Of a DNA stretch of 64,000 nucleotides, positions 32,604 to 43,321 are shown in pieces. The stretch spans positions 5,647,967 to 5,711,966 of the forward strand of contig NC_133917.1 of NCBI RefSeq assembly GCF_964199755.1, in the 5' to 3' direction. The notes below the pieces were generated by a model, which was given only the letters and a program-made list of their open reading frames with translations, was not told the origin of the DNA and searched no databases. Each line of letters begins with the position of its first letter. Positions within the stretch are counted from its first letter, which is position 1. The DNA is from Larus michahellis. Taxonomy: Eukaryota > Chordata > Aves > Charadriiformes > Laridae. Position numbers and translations under genes: made by a program.

Positions 32604-34767
32604 ATGAGGGGCCGGATCCCACCTGCGCTCGGCCTGGCCCTGGCCATGGCTGCCCTGCTGCCCGCAGCCGGCGCCCGCCGGAGCCAGGACCTGCACTGCG
32701 GAGGTGCGGAGCGATGGGACGGGACGGACACAGGACGGGACGGTGGTGCGGGGACGAGGCGGCCGTTGGGACCTGCTCGTCCTGTGGCTGCTGCCACCCG
32801 TCCACACTTTCGCTGCCCGGGGACAGGCAGCCATTCCCAAAGGGCCACGGGGCACCCTGGGGACCCACTCCCTGCAGACCGGCCCTTCCCGTCTGCACCA
32901 GTTACACCAGTTACCCCCAGTGGCTCTGGGCAGCCGCGGGTCTGTCCGTGCCAGGGGCTGGTGTGGGGTCGGGCAGCGCCGTTTGCTCCGGTCCGCTGAC
33001 GCCCGCATCCCCCCGCAGCGTGCCGGGCGCTGGTGGACGAGCTGGAGTGGGAGATCGCCCAGGTCGACCCCAGGAAAACCATCCAGATGGGCTCGTTCCG
33101 CATCAACCCCGATGGCAGCCAGTCGGTGGTGGAGGTGAGGCGTCTCCCCGCGGGGGGAGGCTGCGGCAGAGCGGTGCTGGGGGAGCCCCATCTCCCCTTC
33201 CTTGCCTTCCGCCGCCTCCTGTCACCAGCGCAGCCCCACGGCGTTCCCAGGGCGTCCGTGGAGGTGTCTGGCCCGGCATTCCTGTTCCACCATCACGCTC
33301 AAAGGCCTGGCCCCGCTGATCCCTCGCTCGTGCCGCAGGTGCCCTACGCCCGGTCGGAGGCACATCTGACGGAGCTGCTGGAGCGGGTGTGCGAGAAGAT
33401 GAAGGAATACGGGGAAAAAGTGGATCCCTCCACCCACCGTAAGAGTTACGTCCGGGTGATCTCCCATGACGGGACCAAGATGGACCTTTCCGGGGTCAAA
33501 ATTGATGGAGACGTGGCTTCTAGCCTGAAGTTTGCGGTACGTGCGGGGACTGGGTCCTTGTGGTGGCTGTCGGGAGGTTTTGGGTGGTGGGACCCGCTGT
33601 GTCGGGCGGCCGAGGCCCTTCTAGGAATGAGCTGGTCCCACCGGCAGCTCCCGGCTGCTTCCCGTTGTCCTTCCTGGGGCTGAAGGGGAGGAGGCTGTTC
33701 CCGGGCTGGGCTGGGGGCGGCGGGGCCTGGCTCTGAGCTCCCCCCGGGTGCTCTCGGCGTCCCCTGTCCCCCCGCGGTCACTGGCTGACGCGCAGGCGGC
33801 TCCTGTTGCAGTGCGAGAGCATCGCCGAGGAGTACGAGGACGAACTCATCGAATTCCTCTCCCACGAGGCCGACAACGTCAAGGACCGGCTCTGCAGCAA
33901 GCGGACGGGTGAGCGGGGCCAGGCTCTCCAGGGGAGGGGACCCTCCTGCCGCCCCCAGGGGGGTCGTGGCTGCTCTGACAGCGCTGGGACGGGAGGAGCT
34001 GCGAGTCCTTCCCAAAATCCTCACATCCCTTAGCCCCGCTGCCTGCCCCGCGCCAGCCCACGCTGCCTGCGGCTTTTTTTGGAGGCTGTGCCCAGCCGGG
34101 GGCTGCCTGGGGCCGAGCCAGGGCAGCTGCCGCACCGGATCCATTGGCCGCTCCGGTGCAGGGTTCCCGGCGCAGCCAATGGCCGGGCGCCCGCACCCAC
34201 CGTCTCCCTTCCCGCAGGGCTATTTCCAGCTCGCAAACACCGGGGTCAGGCCACGCCGCGACCTTTGTGCTTCCCTATTAATGAATGTGGCCCATGTTCG
34301 TTACCGGCGCCGCAGGGCCGGGCCAGGGTGGGTCCCTGCTGGGCCTGGCACCTGCGCTGGGGGAAACGCTCCTTCCCCAGGGGGGGTCCCGTCGTGCTGC
34401 CGGCTGCTCCCGGGGCTCAGCCTGGCCCCAGCCGGGCACCCGCTGCCTGCTCCAGGCTGCCGGGGGGGCTGCGGGTGCCAGACACGGGGAAACGCCGTGG
34501 CGGCAGCTCTGTCCAAACAGCTGCATTTCTCATTAACCCCAGAAGAAAGCGAAGGGGAAGCGCAGGTGTCCCCTGGCGCAGGTGTCCCCTGGCGCAGGTC
34601 ACGGCTGCGCCCGGCCCCGGTGCTCCGCGCATGTTTGTCCCCATGCTCCAGGCAGGTGGCAGCCAGGGACGGGTCCCACGGGGTTCCTCTGTGTCCTGAG
34701 AGCGCTGCCCTTTGTCACCGCAGACCTGTGTGACCACGCGCTGCACATCCCGCACGACGAGCTGTGA
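32604..34767 (+). CDS. CNPY2: Canopy FGF signalling regulator 2 (ER saposin-like protein)
   Basis: ER-resident saposin-fold protein (MSAP/ZSIG9) linked to MYLIP/LDL-receptor turnover, neurite growth and the PERK branch of the unfolded protein response. Five coding exons: 32604-32703, 33019-33134, 33339-33536, 33812-33908, 34724-34767; 555 nt, 184 aa (human 182). A signal peptide (LGLALAMAALLPAAGA) leads to RRSQDLHCG, then ACRALVDELEWEIAQVDPRK, SFRINPDGSQSVVEVPYARS, DPSTHRKSYVRV and YEDELIEFLSHEADNVKDRL. The C terminus is the ER-retrieval signal HDEL. Cysteines of the saposin framework are present (HCGAC, VCE, FACES, LCS, LCD). Start choice: first ATG of the second exon, directly before the signal peptide. 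A non-coding first exon probably ends at 31910. Confidence 0.96.
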
Positions 34768-35187
34768 CACAGGAGGCCCCGGCTGCCGCCGGAGGATGGT
34801 GCCAGCCCGACCCGGCCACCTCGTGGGACCAGGATGACACCGGGCTCTGTCTGGATGTCCCCCTACCTCTTGGATTGCCTCGTCCGTCCCCCCCCGCCGG
34901 GCCGGGCAGCCGCGGAGCTGTGGCAGACCCCCCCTCGCCCGCTCCGATGCTCTTGTCCTATTTATTCCCTGTCCGTCCGCCGCCGCCACAGGGGCACCAG
35001 GACGCTGGCCCCGCTCCCCAATGAGGTGGCCACGGGGGCCGGAGCCGTGTCCTCATTTCCCAACGGGACATTTCACAGGTGGCTGCCAGCCCGGGACCTG
35101 CCGGGGGGACACCGCAGGGGACAGCGGGGCCCAGCTGCCCCCGTCGGGACGGGGCGTTCGGGCACCGGGGCCGGTTTTGCTGCAGGC

Positions 35188-35193
35188 AATAAA
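35188..35193 (+). terminator. CNPY2: CNPY2 poly(A) signal
   Basis: AATAAA about 420 bp after the stop codon. The 3' UTR between is GC-rich with no conserved feature I recognise. Confidence 0.75.
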
Positions 35194-35588
35194 GGGGCAT
35201 CGCGGTGGCCGCACCGCGGGCCCAGCCGAGGGCAGGTCTGGCTCCTGTGGGCGCGCGGAAGGCGGGGACGGGCCACCAGGCAGGGCTGGTGGCAGCCCCG
35301 TGTGTGTCCCCGTGTCCCCTCCGGTGACTCGGGCTCCCTCGTGGCCAGTGCCCACCTGGCGTGGCTCGGCCTGGCAGTGGGTGACCGTCCCCCAGCAGCC
35401 GCCAATGAGCCCTCGGCCCCACGTTACCCCCTCGGCCCTGTGTCACCCCTTGGGGACACCGGGGGGGTCCCGTCCCCGCCTGCCCCGGGGCCACCGCCCG
35501 TCCCTTGCCCCGGGGCCAGCGGGGCAATGGCCTGGGGTCAGCGGGGACGGTCACCCGCCGCCGGGCCACGCCCCTTGTCCCAGGCCCC

Positions 35589-35813
35589 TGACGTCACCGT
35601 CGACCGGGGCAATGTCACAGGGCGACCTCGAGCCCCCGCGGCTGAGCGTAGGGGTGACGTCATGGCCCTCGGTGATGTCATAGCACATGGCCGAGTGCCT
35701 GGTGAACGTCACGGGGCGGCCCTGCACCGCAGCCGAACAGCACCGACGCGCCCGGGGGGAGGGATGGTGGTGATGCAGCGTCGTGACGTCACGCACTGCA
35801 GCCGGTGACGTCA
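35589..35813 (+). promoter_or_regulatory. CS: Cluster of cAMP-response elements upstream of CS
   Basis: Four perfect TGACGTCA palindromes (35589-35596, 35655-35662, 35784-35791, 35806-35813) and one TGATGTCA variant (35673-35680) in 225 bp. They are followed by a CCAAT box (GGCCAATGG, about 35951) and GC boxes before the CS start at 36145. CREB/ATF binding is inferred from the motif; CREB control of mitochondrial genes is a known theme. The interval 35194-35588 holds nothing else I can name. Confidence 0.6.
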
Positions 35814-36144
35814 CGCGGGGGGGTGTGGGCGGAGCGTCGCCTCACCCCACCCCGGCCCCACGATCAGGCGAACGCGGCGGCCACCTATGGCCCGGCCCCA
35901 ACTTCGCCACCGCCTCATTTGCTTATCCCCGCCTTCCGCCGCGCCGCGCGGCCAATGGCGAACGGCTCGACCCCGGGGGGGCGGGCGGGGGCGGGGCTAT
36001 GCTAATAACCAGCGCCGCGCCCCGCCCCGCCCGCCGTGCCGAGGACCCCCGGCCGCCGCCGCCGCCGCTCGCTCCGGCCCCGCACCCGCCCGCTCCCGGC
36101 CCCGGCCCCGCTCCGTCCCGGCCCTCCCCGGTCCCGCCGCCGCC

Positions 36145-38576
36145 ATGACGCTCCTCGCCGCCGGCAGCCGGGCGGCCGCGCGCCTCCGCGGGCCCAAGGT
36201 GAGGGCGCCCGCCCCGGCCCCGCCGCGCCTTAAAGGGGCGACGCCGCGGCGAGGTGGGGGGGGGGGGAGGGGGGCCGGTTCTTAAAGGGGCGACGCGGGA
36301 GGGGGGTGGGGGGGGCGCTGCCTTAAAGCAGAGCGGGGGGTGGGGGGGGGGGCGCGCAGGGCCGCGCGCCGCAGCGGCTGCACGTGGTGGGCGCGGGCAC
36401 CGGCGCCGCCTCCGCTGGGAGCGCCGGTACCGAGCGATGGGGCGGGCTGCCTCCCCCCCGCCCCCATTCTGGGGATCCCCACCCCGCTGCAGTCGTTCCC
36501 CCCCCCCCCCCGGGGGATCGCTGCCCCCCCTTCCCCCCCCCACTGGGGGGTTGCGCTGCGGCGGGAGGGGGCCTACGCCAGCCCCGGGGGCTCCCTCCGG
36601 GCGGCACCGGTAGTGGGGGGGGGTTGGGGGTTCCCTTCCGCCCCCTCCCCCCCCCGGAGAGCCCAGTGCTGTAGAGGGCAAAGGGGTCACAGCGGGGGGG
36701 GACCCCCTGTCCGGTTCCGGGGCTGTGCTGGGGGGAGCAACGGTGCAGGGCTAGGGCGAGCCCGGTCCGTTCCGCCCCCCCCCCCCCCCCCCCCGCCCCG
36801 GTTTGCCTTGGCCGCGGCCCCGGCGTTTCATAACGGCCGCTGCGGCGTCTCTATCGACCGGGCGTTATTTTGGGAGCCGGGGCCCGGCCCGGCGTGTTGT
36901 CGTGCCCCACTTGGCCCCGTTCACCCGTGGGGGGGGGGGGGGGGACGGGACGGGACACACCGCCGCCCCCGCCGCTTGGGGCCACCCCGCCGACTCGCCC
37001 CTGCCGCCGCCCTCCCCCCCCCTCAAAACGGGGGGGGCCCCCCCCCATCTCCAAACGGCGGCGGGGGGGGGGGGCACCCGGGAGGGTCCCGGGGTGGCCG
37101 GGTCTGCCCCGTCCCCCTCCGCCGGTGCTCGGTGTCACCGCCAACACGTGTGACCTTGAGCCGGCGACACCTCCGGGACAGCCCGGCCCGGCCGGGACCA
37201 GCCCCTGCGGACGCCCGGTGAAACGGGGTGCGGGGCGGACACCCCCCACCCCCCCCCCCCCAAGAACCCCCGGGGCAGCGGCCGCCTTGACCTTGGGCTT
37301 CCCGCTGCCGCCTCCATTGTTCCCGCCGGCATTTTCCCCTCCCGGTGCCGCCTGTTGCAGGGGGGGACACGGTGCCGTGGCCGGTTCCAGCCCCACTGGG
37401 GGTATCGGGGTCCCCCTCCCCCCCGGTCCGGGTTGGGGGCTCGCTGCAGCGCTGTGTGTGTCCCCCCCCCCAGCCCCCCGCCACTCCGCGTCCCCTGGCA
37501 GCCGGTGGAAAAAGCGAGTCACGTTCTGGCTGCGCTCCCGGGGAAGGTGACGGCTCGGGATGGGATGTGGCCCCCCCACCATCACAGCGGTGGCCGCGGG
37601 CAGGCGATTCCCGGCCCCGCTTTGCCCACCCGGGTGTTTGCGGTGGGTGCCCTGCGGGCGAGCCCCCTCCCCGTGTCCCCCGCCGTGGGTCGGGCGCTGC
37701 CAGGCCCGGGCTCCCCGGCTGCGTCAGGGCGTTCCCGGCCGGAGTCCCCCCACCCACGCAACAAAGATCGGTTCCCACAACCCCGGTGCAGGAAAACGGC
37801 AGCGATGCCGGCCTGGCCGGGCTCCGGAAGCGGAACGCGGCCGGCAGCCTGCGTGATGGGAATGAGCGCGGTGCAGCACCGGGGACCCTGCGTTCCGTAC
37901 CCCCCCCCTCCTCCCCCAGCCCCCCCTAACCCTGCCCCGGCCGGCCCCGCTCAACCTGCCTGGCTCTGAGCTCCGGCAGGCGTGGGCGAGGGAAGCCACC
38001 GCCGCAGCTGCCGGGCGCAGCGTCCTTGTGAGACGGGACCTCGCCGGAGTCACGGGGTGGCTCCTGCCGTGGGAGCTGTGCCGGGGGCCGGGGGTGCTGT
38101 GGGGGGGCCATGCTGGGGCCTGGGGATGCTCTGGGGGGCTGTGCTGGGGCCCAGGGATGCTCTGGGGGGCTGCCCCAGGGGTCGGGGATACCCTGGGGGG
38201 CTGTGTGGGGGCTAGGTGTGGTGTGGGGGGCTGCGCTGCGGCCTGGGGATGCTCTGGGGGGGCTGTGCTGGGGGCTGGCGATGCTCTGGGGCGCTCTGCT
38301 GGAGCCTGGGGATGCTCTGGGGGGCTGCGCGGGGGCTAGGGGTACTCTGGGGGGCTCTGCTGGAGCCAGGGATGCTCTGGGGGGCTGCGCCGGGGGTTTG
38401 GGATGCTCTGGGGGGCTGCGCCGGGGGCTGGCGATGCTCTGGGGGGGGCTGCGCTGGGGCCTGGGATACTCTGGGGGGCTGCGCCGGGGGCTGGAGGACC
38501 AGGGCTGTGACGCGGTGCTGGGCTGTGCTGTGCTCCAGAGCTGGGAATGCTCCGGGGCTGGTGGCTGCTTGTATGG

Positions 38577-38618
<42 letters not shown>

Positions 38619-41211
38619 CCGCCCCCAAAACAGGGCGGCCGGGGTGCGCGGTGGGGCTCTCCCCGGGTAACACCGTGTCCCTGTGTCCGTTCTTCCCCAG
38701 AACGCGCCGTGCGTCCTCTTCGCCGCCCGTCACGCCAGCGCCGCCACGGTAAGAGGAGCCCCCGTTGCCGTCACCCTTCGCCGGCGCTGGTGGGGGGCAG
38801 CGTGTGCTCGACACCCCCGGCGCCTACCGGGGCTCACGACCCACCCCCACCCCCCCCTCCCCTCTTCCCAGAACCTGAAAGACGTCCTGGCCAGCATGAT
38901 CCCCAAGGAGCAGGCGAAAATCAAGAGCTTCAGGCAGCAGCACGGCAACACGGCCATCGGGCAGATCACGGTGGACATGGTGAATGGCGGGGGGTAGGGG
39001 GGGACACACACGCCGCGTCCCCGCCGGGCTGCACCGCAGCCGGTAACCGATTCTCCTTTCCACCCTCCCCCAGGTGTACGGCGGGATGAGGGGCATGAAG
39101 GGGCTGATCTACGAGACCTCCGTGCTGGACCCCGATGAGGTAGGGCCCGATCCTGCCCTGCGCGGGTGCCCGCCCGCCTCCCGCGGGTGACGCCGCAGCG
39201 GCTGACGCTGGTGCCGGGCTTTTTAGGGCATCCGCTTCCGCGGGTACAGCATCCCCGAGTGCCAGAAACTGCTGCCCAAAGCCGCGGGGGGAGAGGAGCC
39301 GCTGCCTGAGGGGCTCTTCTGGCTGCTGGTGACGGGAGAGGTGCCCACCCAGGAGCAGGTAATGCGTGGGGGGGGAGGGGGGGTGTCGGTTGTGGGGGGC
39401 GGCTGCTGGCCCCCTGTCGCCCCCCCTTCCTGCTCAGCGCCCTGCCCCGTGTCACCCACCGCAGGTGAGCTGGGTGTCGCGCGAGTGGGCCCGGCGCGCG
39501 GCGTTGCCCTCCCACGTGGTGACCATGTTGGACAACTTCCCCACCAACCTGCACCCCATGTCCCAGCTGAGCGCCGCCATCACCGCCCTCAACAGCGAGA
39601 GCAAGTTCGCTCGCGCCTACGCCGAGGGCATCCACCGCGCCAAGTACTGGGAGGTACGGGGAGGGGGGAACCGACGGGTCCCGGTGCAGCGCCGGTTGGG
39701 GGGGGGGTGCTCAAACACCCTGGCTCCGAGCACGGGCGCAGGTTTGGGCATGGGGCGTCAAGGGCTCGCACCCCCCGCCCCCGCCGGGGGAGAGCAGCCG
39801 CCCCCATCTTACCCCACTGGTCCCAGTTTGTCTACGAGGACGCCATGGACCTGATCGCCAAACTGCCTTGCGTCGCCGCAAAGATCTACCGCAACCTTTA
39901 CCGCGAGGGCAGCAGCATCGGGGCCATCGACCCCAACCTCGACTGGTCCCACAACTTCACCAACATGCTGGGCTACACCGACCCCCAGTTCATCGAGCTG
40001 ATGCGGCTCTACCTCACCATCCACAGGTACGGACGGGGCCGGCAGGAGCAGGCGGGGGGCTCGGCCCCGGAGCCAGGGATGGAGCCGGGTCCTGGGACGT
40101 GCCCGGGCTGCTCCGGGGGTGTCACCAGGCACACGGCGTGGGGCCACGGGCAGCCGCGGGGCAGGGTTGTGCCAGGCTGGGTACATCACGGGAGGGGGGG
40201 GTGTCAACTGTTGGGGGTGCCCCCGCGGCTGTGGGGGGCCCTGGGTAGGAAGGGGGGCGAGCTGACGTGCCCCCTCGCCCCTGCAGTGACCACGAGGGGG
40301 GAAACGTGAGCGCCCACACCAGCCACCTGGTCGGCAGCGCCCTCTCCGACCCCTACCTCGCCTTCGCTGCCGCCATGAACGGGCTGGCCGGGCCCCTGCA
40401 CGGCCTCGCCAACCAGGTGGGCACCTCCGCGCGTCCGTCTCTGTCCGTCTGTCCGTCCGTCCGTCCACGTACCGCTGTTCTCACCCCCTCCTCCGCTTGC
40501 CGTGCCCGCAGGAGGTGCTGCTCTGGCTGACGGACCTGCAGAAGGAGCTGGGCCAGGAGGTGTCGGACGAGAAGCTGCGGGATTTCATCTGGAACACGCT
40601 CAACTCGGGCAGGGTGAGTCCGGCTCTGGCCAGGGCGAGGGACGGGGGCCATGGCGGCGCCGGGCTCTGACCCCTCCTCGTTCCCCGTCCTTGCAGGTGG
40701 TGCCGGGGTACGGACACGCCGTGCTGCGGAAGACGGACCCCCGCTACACCTGCCAGCGGGAGTTCGCCCTCAAGCACTTGCCCAAGGACCCCATGTTCAA
40801 GCTGGTGGCCCAGCTCTACAAGATCGTCCCCAACGTGCTGCTGGAGCAGGGCAAGGCCAAGAACCCCTGGCCCAACGTGGACGCTCACAGCGGGGTCCTG
40901 CTGCAGGTGAGCCGGGGGTCCGGCGCCGCTCCCCGGGGGGCTGCTGAGGGCTCCTGGCTGCCCCCCTCCCTGGGGCTGCCGTGCCCTGACGCCTCTTTTT
41001 TCTTTTTTTTTTTTTTTTTTTTTTTCCCTCCCCCCGGCAGTACTACGGGATGAAGGAGATGAACTACTACACGGTGCTCTTCGGGGTCTCCCGGGCCCTG
41101 GGCGTCCTCTCGCAGCTCATCTGGAGCCGGGCGCTGGGTTTCCCCCTGGAGAGACCCAAGTCCATGAGCACGAAGGGCCTCATGCAGCTCGTGGGCTACA
41201 AATCTGGGTAA
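36145..41211 (+). CDS. CS: Citrate synthase, mitochondrial
   Basis: First enzyme of the citric acid cycle: condenses acetyl-CoA and oxaloacetate to citrate in the mitochondrial matrix. 11 exons: 36145-36198, 38701-38748, 38872-38979, 39074-39139, 39227-39358, 39465-39653, 39827-40026, 40287-40416, 40512-40613, 40697-40906, 41041-41211; 1410 nt, 469 aa (human precursor 466). An arginine/alanine-rich presequence ([14 protein letters not shown]) and the HASAAT cleavage region come first, then [36 protein letters not shown] and [20 protein letters not shown]. The catalytic triad is His304 (GPLHGLANQ), His350 ([16 protein letters not shown]) and Asp405 (WPNVDAHSG). Intron 1 is 2.5 kb and repeat-rich. 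The last intron ends in a 30-bp T-rich run. Confidence 0.97.
36228..36335 (+). repeat. Three CTTAAAGGGGCGACGC-type units at start of CS intron 1
   Basis: CTTAAAGGGGCGACGCCGCG at 36229-36248, CTTAAAGGGGCGACGCGGGA at 36280-36299 and a degenerate CTTAAAGCAGAGCGGG at 36322-36337, separated by G-runs. A near copy, CTTAAAAGGGCAACGCCGCG, occurs at 309-328 upstream of TIMELESS. Confidence 0.6.
38095..38500 (+). repeat. About 30-bp minisatellite in CS intron 1
   Basis: GATGCTCTGGGGGGCTG(C/T)GC(T/C)GGGGCCTGG recurs about 13 times. The rest of intron 1 (36340-38090) is GC-rich, with many homopolymer G and C runs and no gene I can support. Confidence 0.85.
38579..38616 (+). repeat. (AC)19 microsatellite
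   Basis: A pure AC dinucleotide run, about 85 bp before the CS exon 2 acceptor. Confidence 0.97.
40996..41025 (+). repeat. CS: T-run forming the polypyrimidine tract of the last CS intron
   Basis: About 28 T interrupted by a single C, followed by CCCTCCCCCCGGCAG. Its length probably varies between individuals, and it sits 15 bp from the exon 11 acceptor. Confidence 0.9.
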
Positions 41212-41873
41212 AGAAGGGACGCGGGGACAGGGCCGTGGCTCGCTGCTCCCCAGGGAACGCTGCCGCGCCGGGCCCCGGACACGCTCGGCACTGACCCCCC
41301 CCTCGGCACTGAACCCCCCACTCAGCACCGGCCGCGGGGCCCCCCCCCAGCCGCTCCTCTCCCCTCCCCGCTGCCCCGGGAGGGGGCAGAGGCAGCCCCG
41401 GGGGTCGCCCTGCCCCGCGCCCCCCCCCACCCCCCACCCCAGGCGAGGTTTGGGGGGGGACGGACTCCTGCGCCCCCTCCCCGCCCCAGCAGCACCGCGC
41501 ACACTGGGAGCCCCCCCCGGCTCCCCCGCTGCTGGGCACTGGGGGCACCCCCGCTGCCCTGCTGCAGCCCCCTCCCACCTCCCCCCCCCCCCCGAGAGGG
41601 GTTCAGTCCAGACTCGTGTCCGGTTTCCCCCCACCCCGCGCGGGGCAGCAGGTGAAGAATGAATGTCTCAGCCCCCCCCCGGCCCTCCCCACGCAGGGAC
41701 TCGATACACTCCTCCCCGGCCCGCGCCCCCGTGTTTGTGTGAATCCCCGTGTCCGATGCCCGCCGGTAGCCGGAGCTGGGGCCCCCCCCCCTTCACCCCC
41801 CCAACCCCACGCACCCCGGCCCCGGCCCCTCGCAGGTATCAGGCACTTCTGTACAAACAACAACAAAATGCAA

Positions 41874-41879
41874 AATAAA
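41874..41879 (+). terminator. CS: CS poly(A) signal
   Basis: AATAAA in an A-rich stretch (CAAAATGCAAAATAAATG) about 660 bp after the stop. The intervening C-rich 3' UTR has no other canonical signal. Confidence 0.85.
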
Positions 41880-42128
41880 TGTTTTTATTAACAAACCCGC
41901 AGCCTCCCTCCCTCCCAAACCCTGGGCTCTGCTTTGCTCCTGTAGGATTTAAGGGGGGGGGGGGCGGTCAGGGGGTGGTGCCCCCACCCGAGGGCTGTCC
42001 CCAGCTCCTGTTTTGTCCCTGCTGGGGCCGGCACGGTGGCACTTGGTCCCCCGGGACCTCGGCAAATGGCAGCGCTGGGCTCGGTGGCATCCGCAGGTAC
42101 CAGCTCAGTTGCAGGGGAGGGTGGGGGG

Positions 42129-42157
42129 GTGTATGTGTGTGTGTGTGTGTGTGTGTC
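42129..42157 (+). repeat. (GT)n microsatellite between CS and COQ10A
   Basis: About 13 GT units with one A interruption, in the roughly 370-bp gap between the two convergent gene ends. Confidence 0.9.
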
Positions 42158-42268
42158 TCAGCCCGTGGCGTGTTGTTGTTTCCCACCCCCCCACCCCCAG
42201 CCCCAGCTTCCCCCCTCCCGTGGCTGCCGAATGAGGACCAGGAGGCTGCGAACCCTTGGAAAATGCTC

Positions 42269-42274
42269 TTTATT
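42269..42274 (-). terminator. COQ10A: Candidate COQ10A poly(A) signal
   Basis: TTTATT on the + strand gives AATAAA for the minus-strand gene, about 1.05 kb past the stop at 43322. It is the best minus-strand canonical hexamer between COQ10A and CS. A shorter transcript ending in the T-rich minus-strand sequence near 43060-43100 is possible. The stretch 42275-43321 would then be 3' UTR; it contains no ORF with protein-family features. Confidence 0.6.
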
Positions 42275-43321
42275 GGCCTGTAAAAGCCCTTCCTCGGGCA
42301 GCAAGGCCATGGTGCCCTCGGTGACCGGGATGGAATTGGGGGGGGGGGGGGGGGCTGAGCCTGGGGGGGCGCTGGCGGTCAGGGAACCCCCCCACCACCA
42401 CCCCACCCCCATCACAGATGGACATTTTGGCTGAGTGGAGCTGGAGCCCCGCCACGTTCCCCCGCCAAAGGTAAGGAACAGTGAGCTGGAAGCGGAGGAA
42501 CATGGCGGGGGGGGGGCTGGGGGCAGAGGCCGGGGCCATCCTGGTCCCTGTGGCGCTGGCGCCTGGGCTGGTGCTGGGAGCTGGGGGTGGCAGTGGGGGG
42601 GGGGGGCAGCGCAGGCCGCCCCGTTCCCCCTCCCTGTGCGTGTAACTTGTGCAAAGTGTGCGACGGCGGGGCTGCCGGGGGGAGCGGGGGCTGCCTGGGG
42701 AATGGGGGGGGCAGGGGGGGTGTTCCTCGGCTCCGGTGCCTGGCCACGGCCCCCACCAGGGTTTCCTCCCGCCCCGTTCCCCTTCCCTTTCGCTCCTGGG
42801 GAGCCGGGGGCCCCGGCAGCTGGGCCCCTTCCTTCCCTGGGCACTCACTGCCTCTGCCCCCCCCCGCCTTGTGCTCCCCAGCAGGATCCGGCTGGGCTCC
42901 CCCCACTAGTGACCCCCCCATACCTTCCTCCCGCTCTCCCGGAGCGACGTGGTGGGGCCAGGCACAGCCGGCACCGGAGCTGCCCCCGCCACCGGGACCC
43001 TCTGGCCTTGCCAAGGAGATAAAAGGAACAAAACGGGGCTGGGGGCGGGGGGGGGGAAGAGCTCCCCAGAATAAAACAAAACTTAAAACCAAAATCAGCT
43101 ACAAAACCACGGAGTCCAGCGCTGGGACGCAGCTCCCGCAGTGGGGCCGGGGGCTCGTGGCAGCCCCCACGCTCGCAGGAGCGTCACCTCTGGCCCCCGG
43201 GGCCGGGAGGGAAGTCGAGGCGACGGCAGCAGAGATGCACTCAAATAAATATTTAGGCGGGTGGGCGCGGGCCGGGCGGCCCCCGGGGCCCTGGCACAGT
43301 CCGCGGTGGCCGGGGCCGTCC

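Noticed and set aside
35923-36690. Proline/glycine-rich ORFs on both strands around CS exon 1
   Set aside because: CpG-island shadow frames overlapping the conserved CS start; no family signature.
38579-38616. Possible Z-DNA regulatory element
   Set aside because: (AC)19 can adopt Z-form, but nothing in the sequence beyond the microsatellite itself supports function.
43071-43076. AATAAA on the + strand near COQ10A
   Set aside because: No + strand gene precedes it after the CS signal at 41874; it lies inside the COQ10A 3' UTR on the opposite strand.
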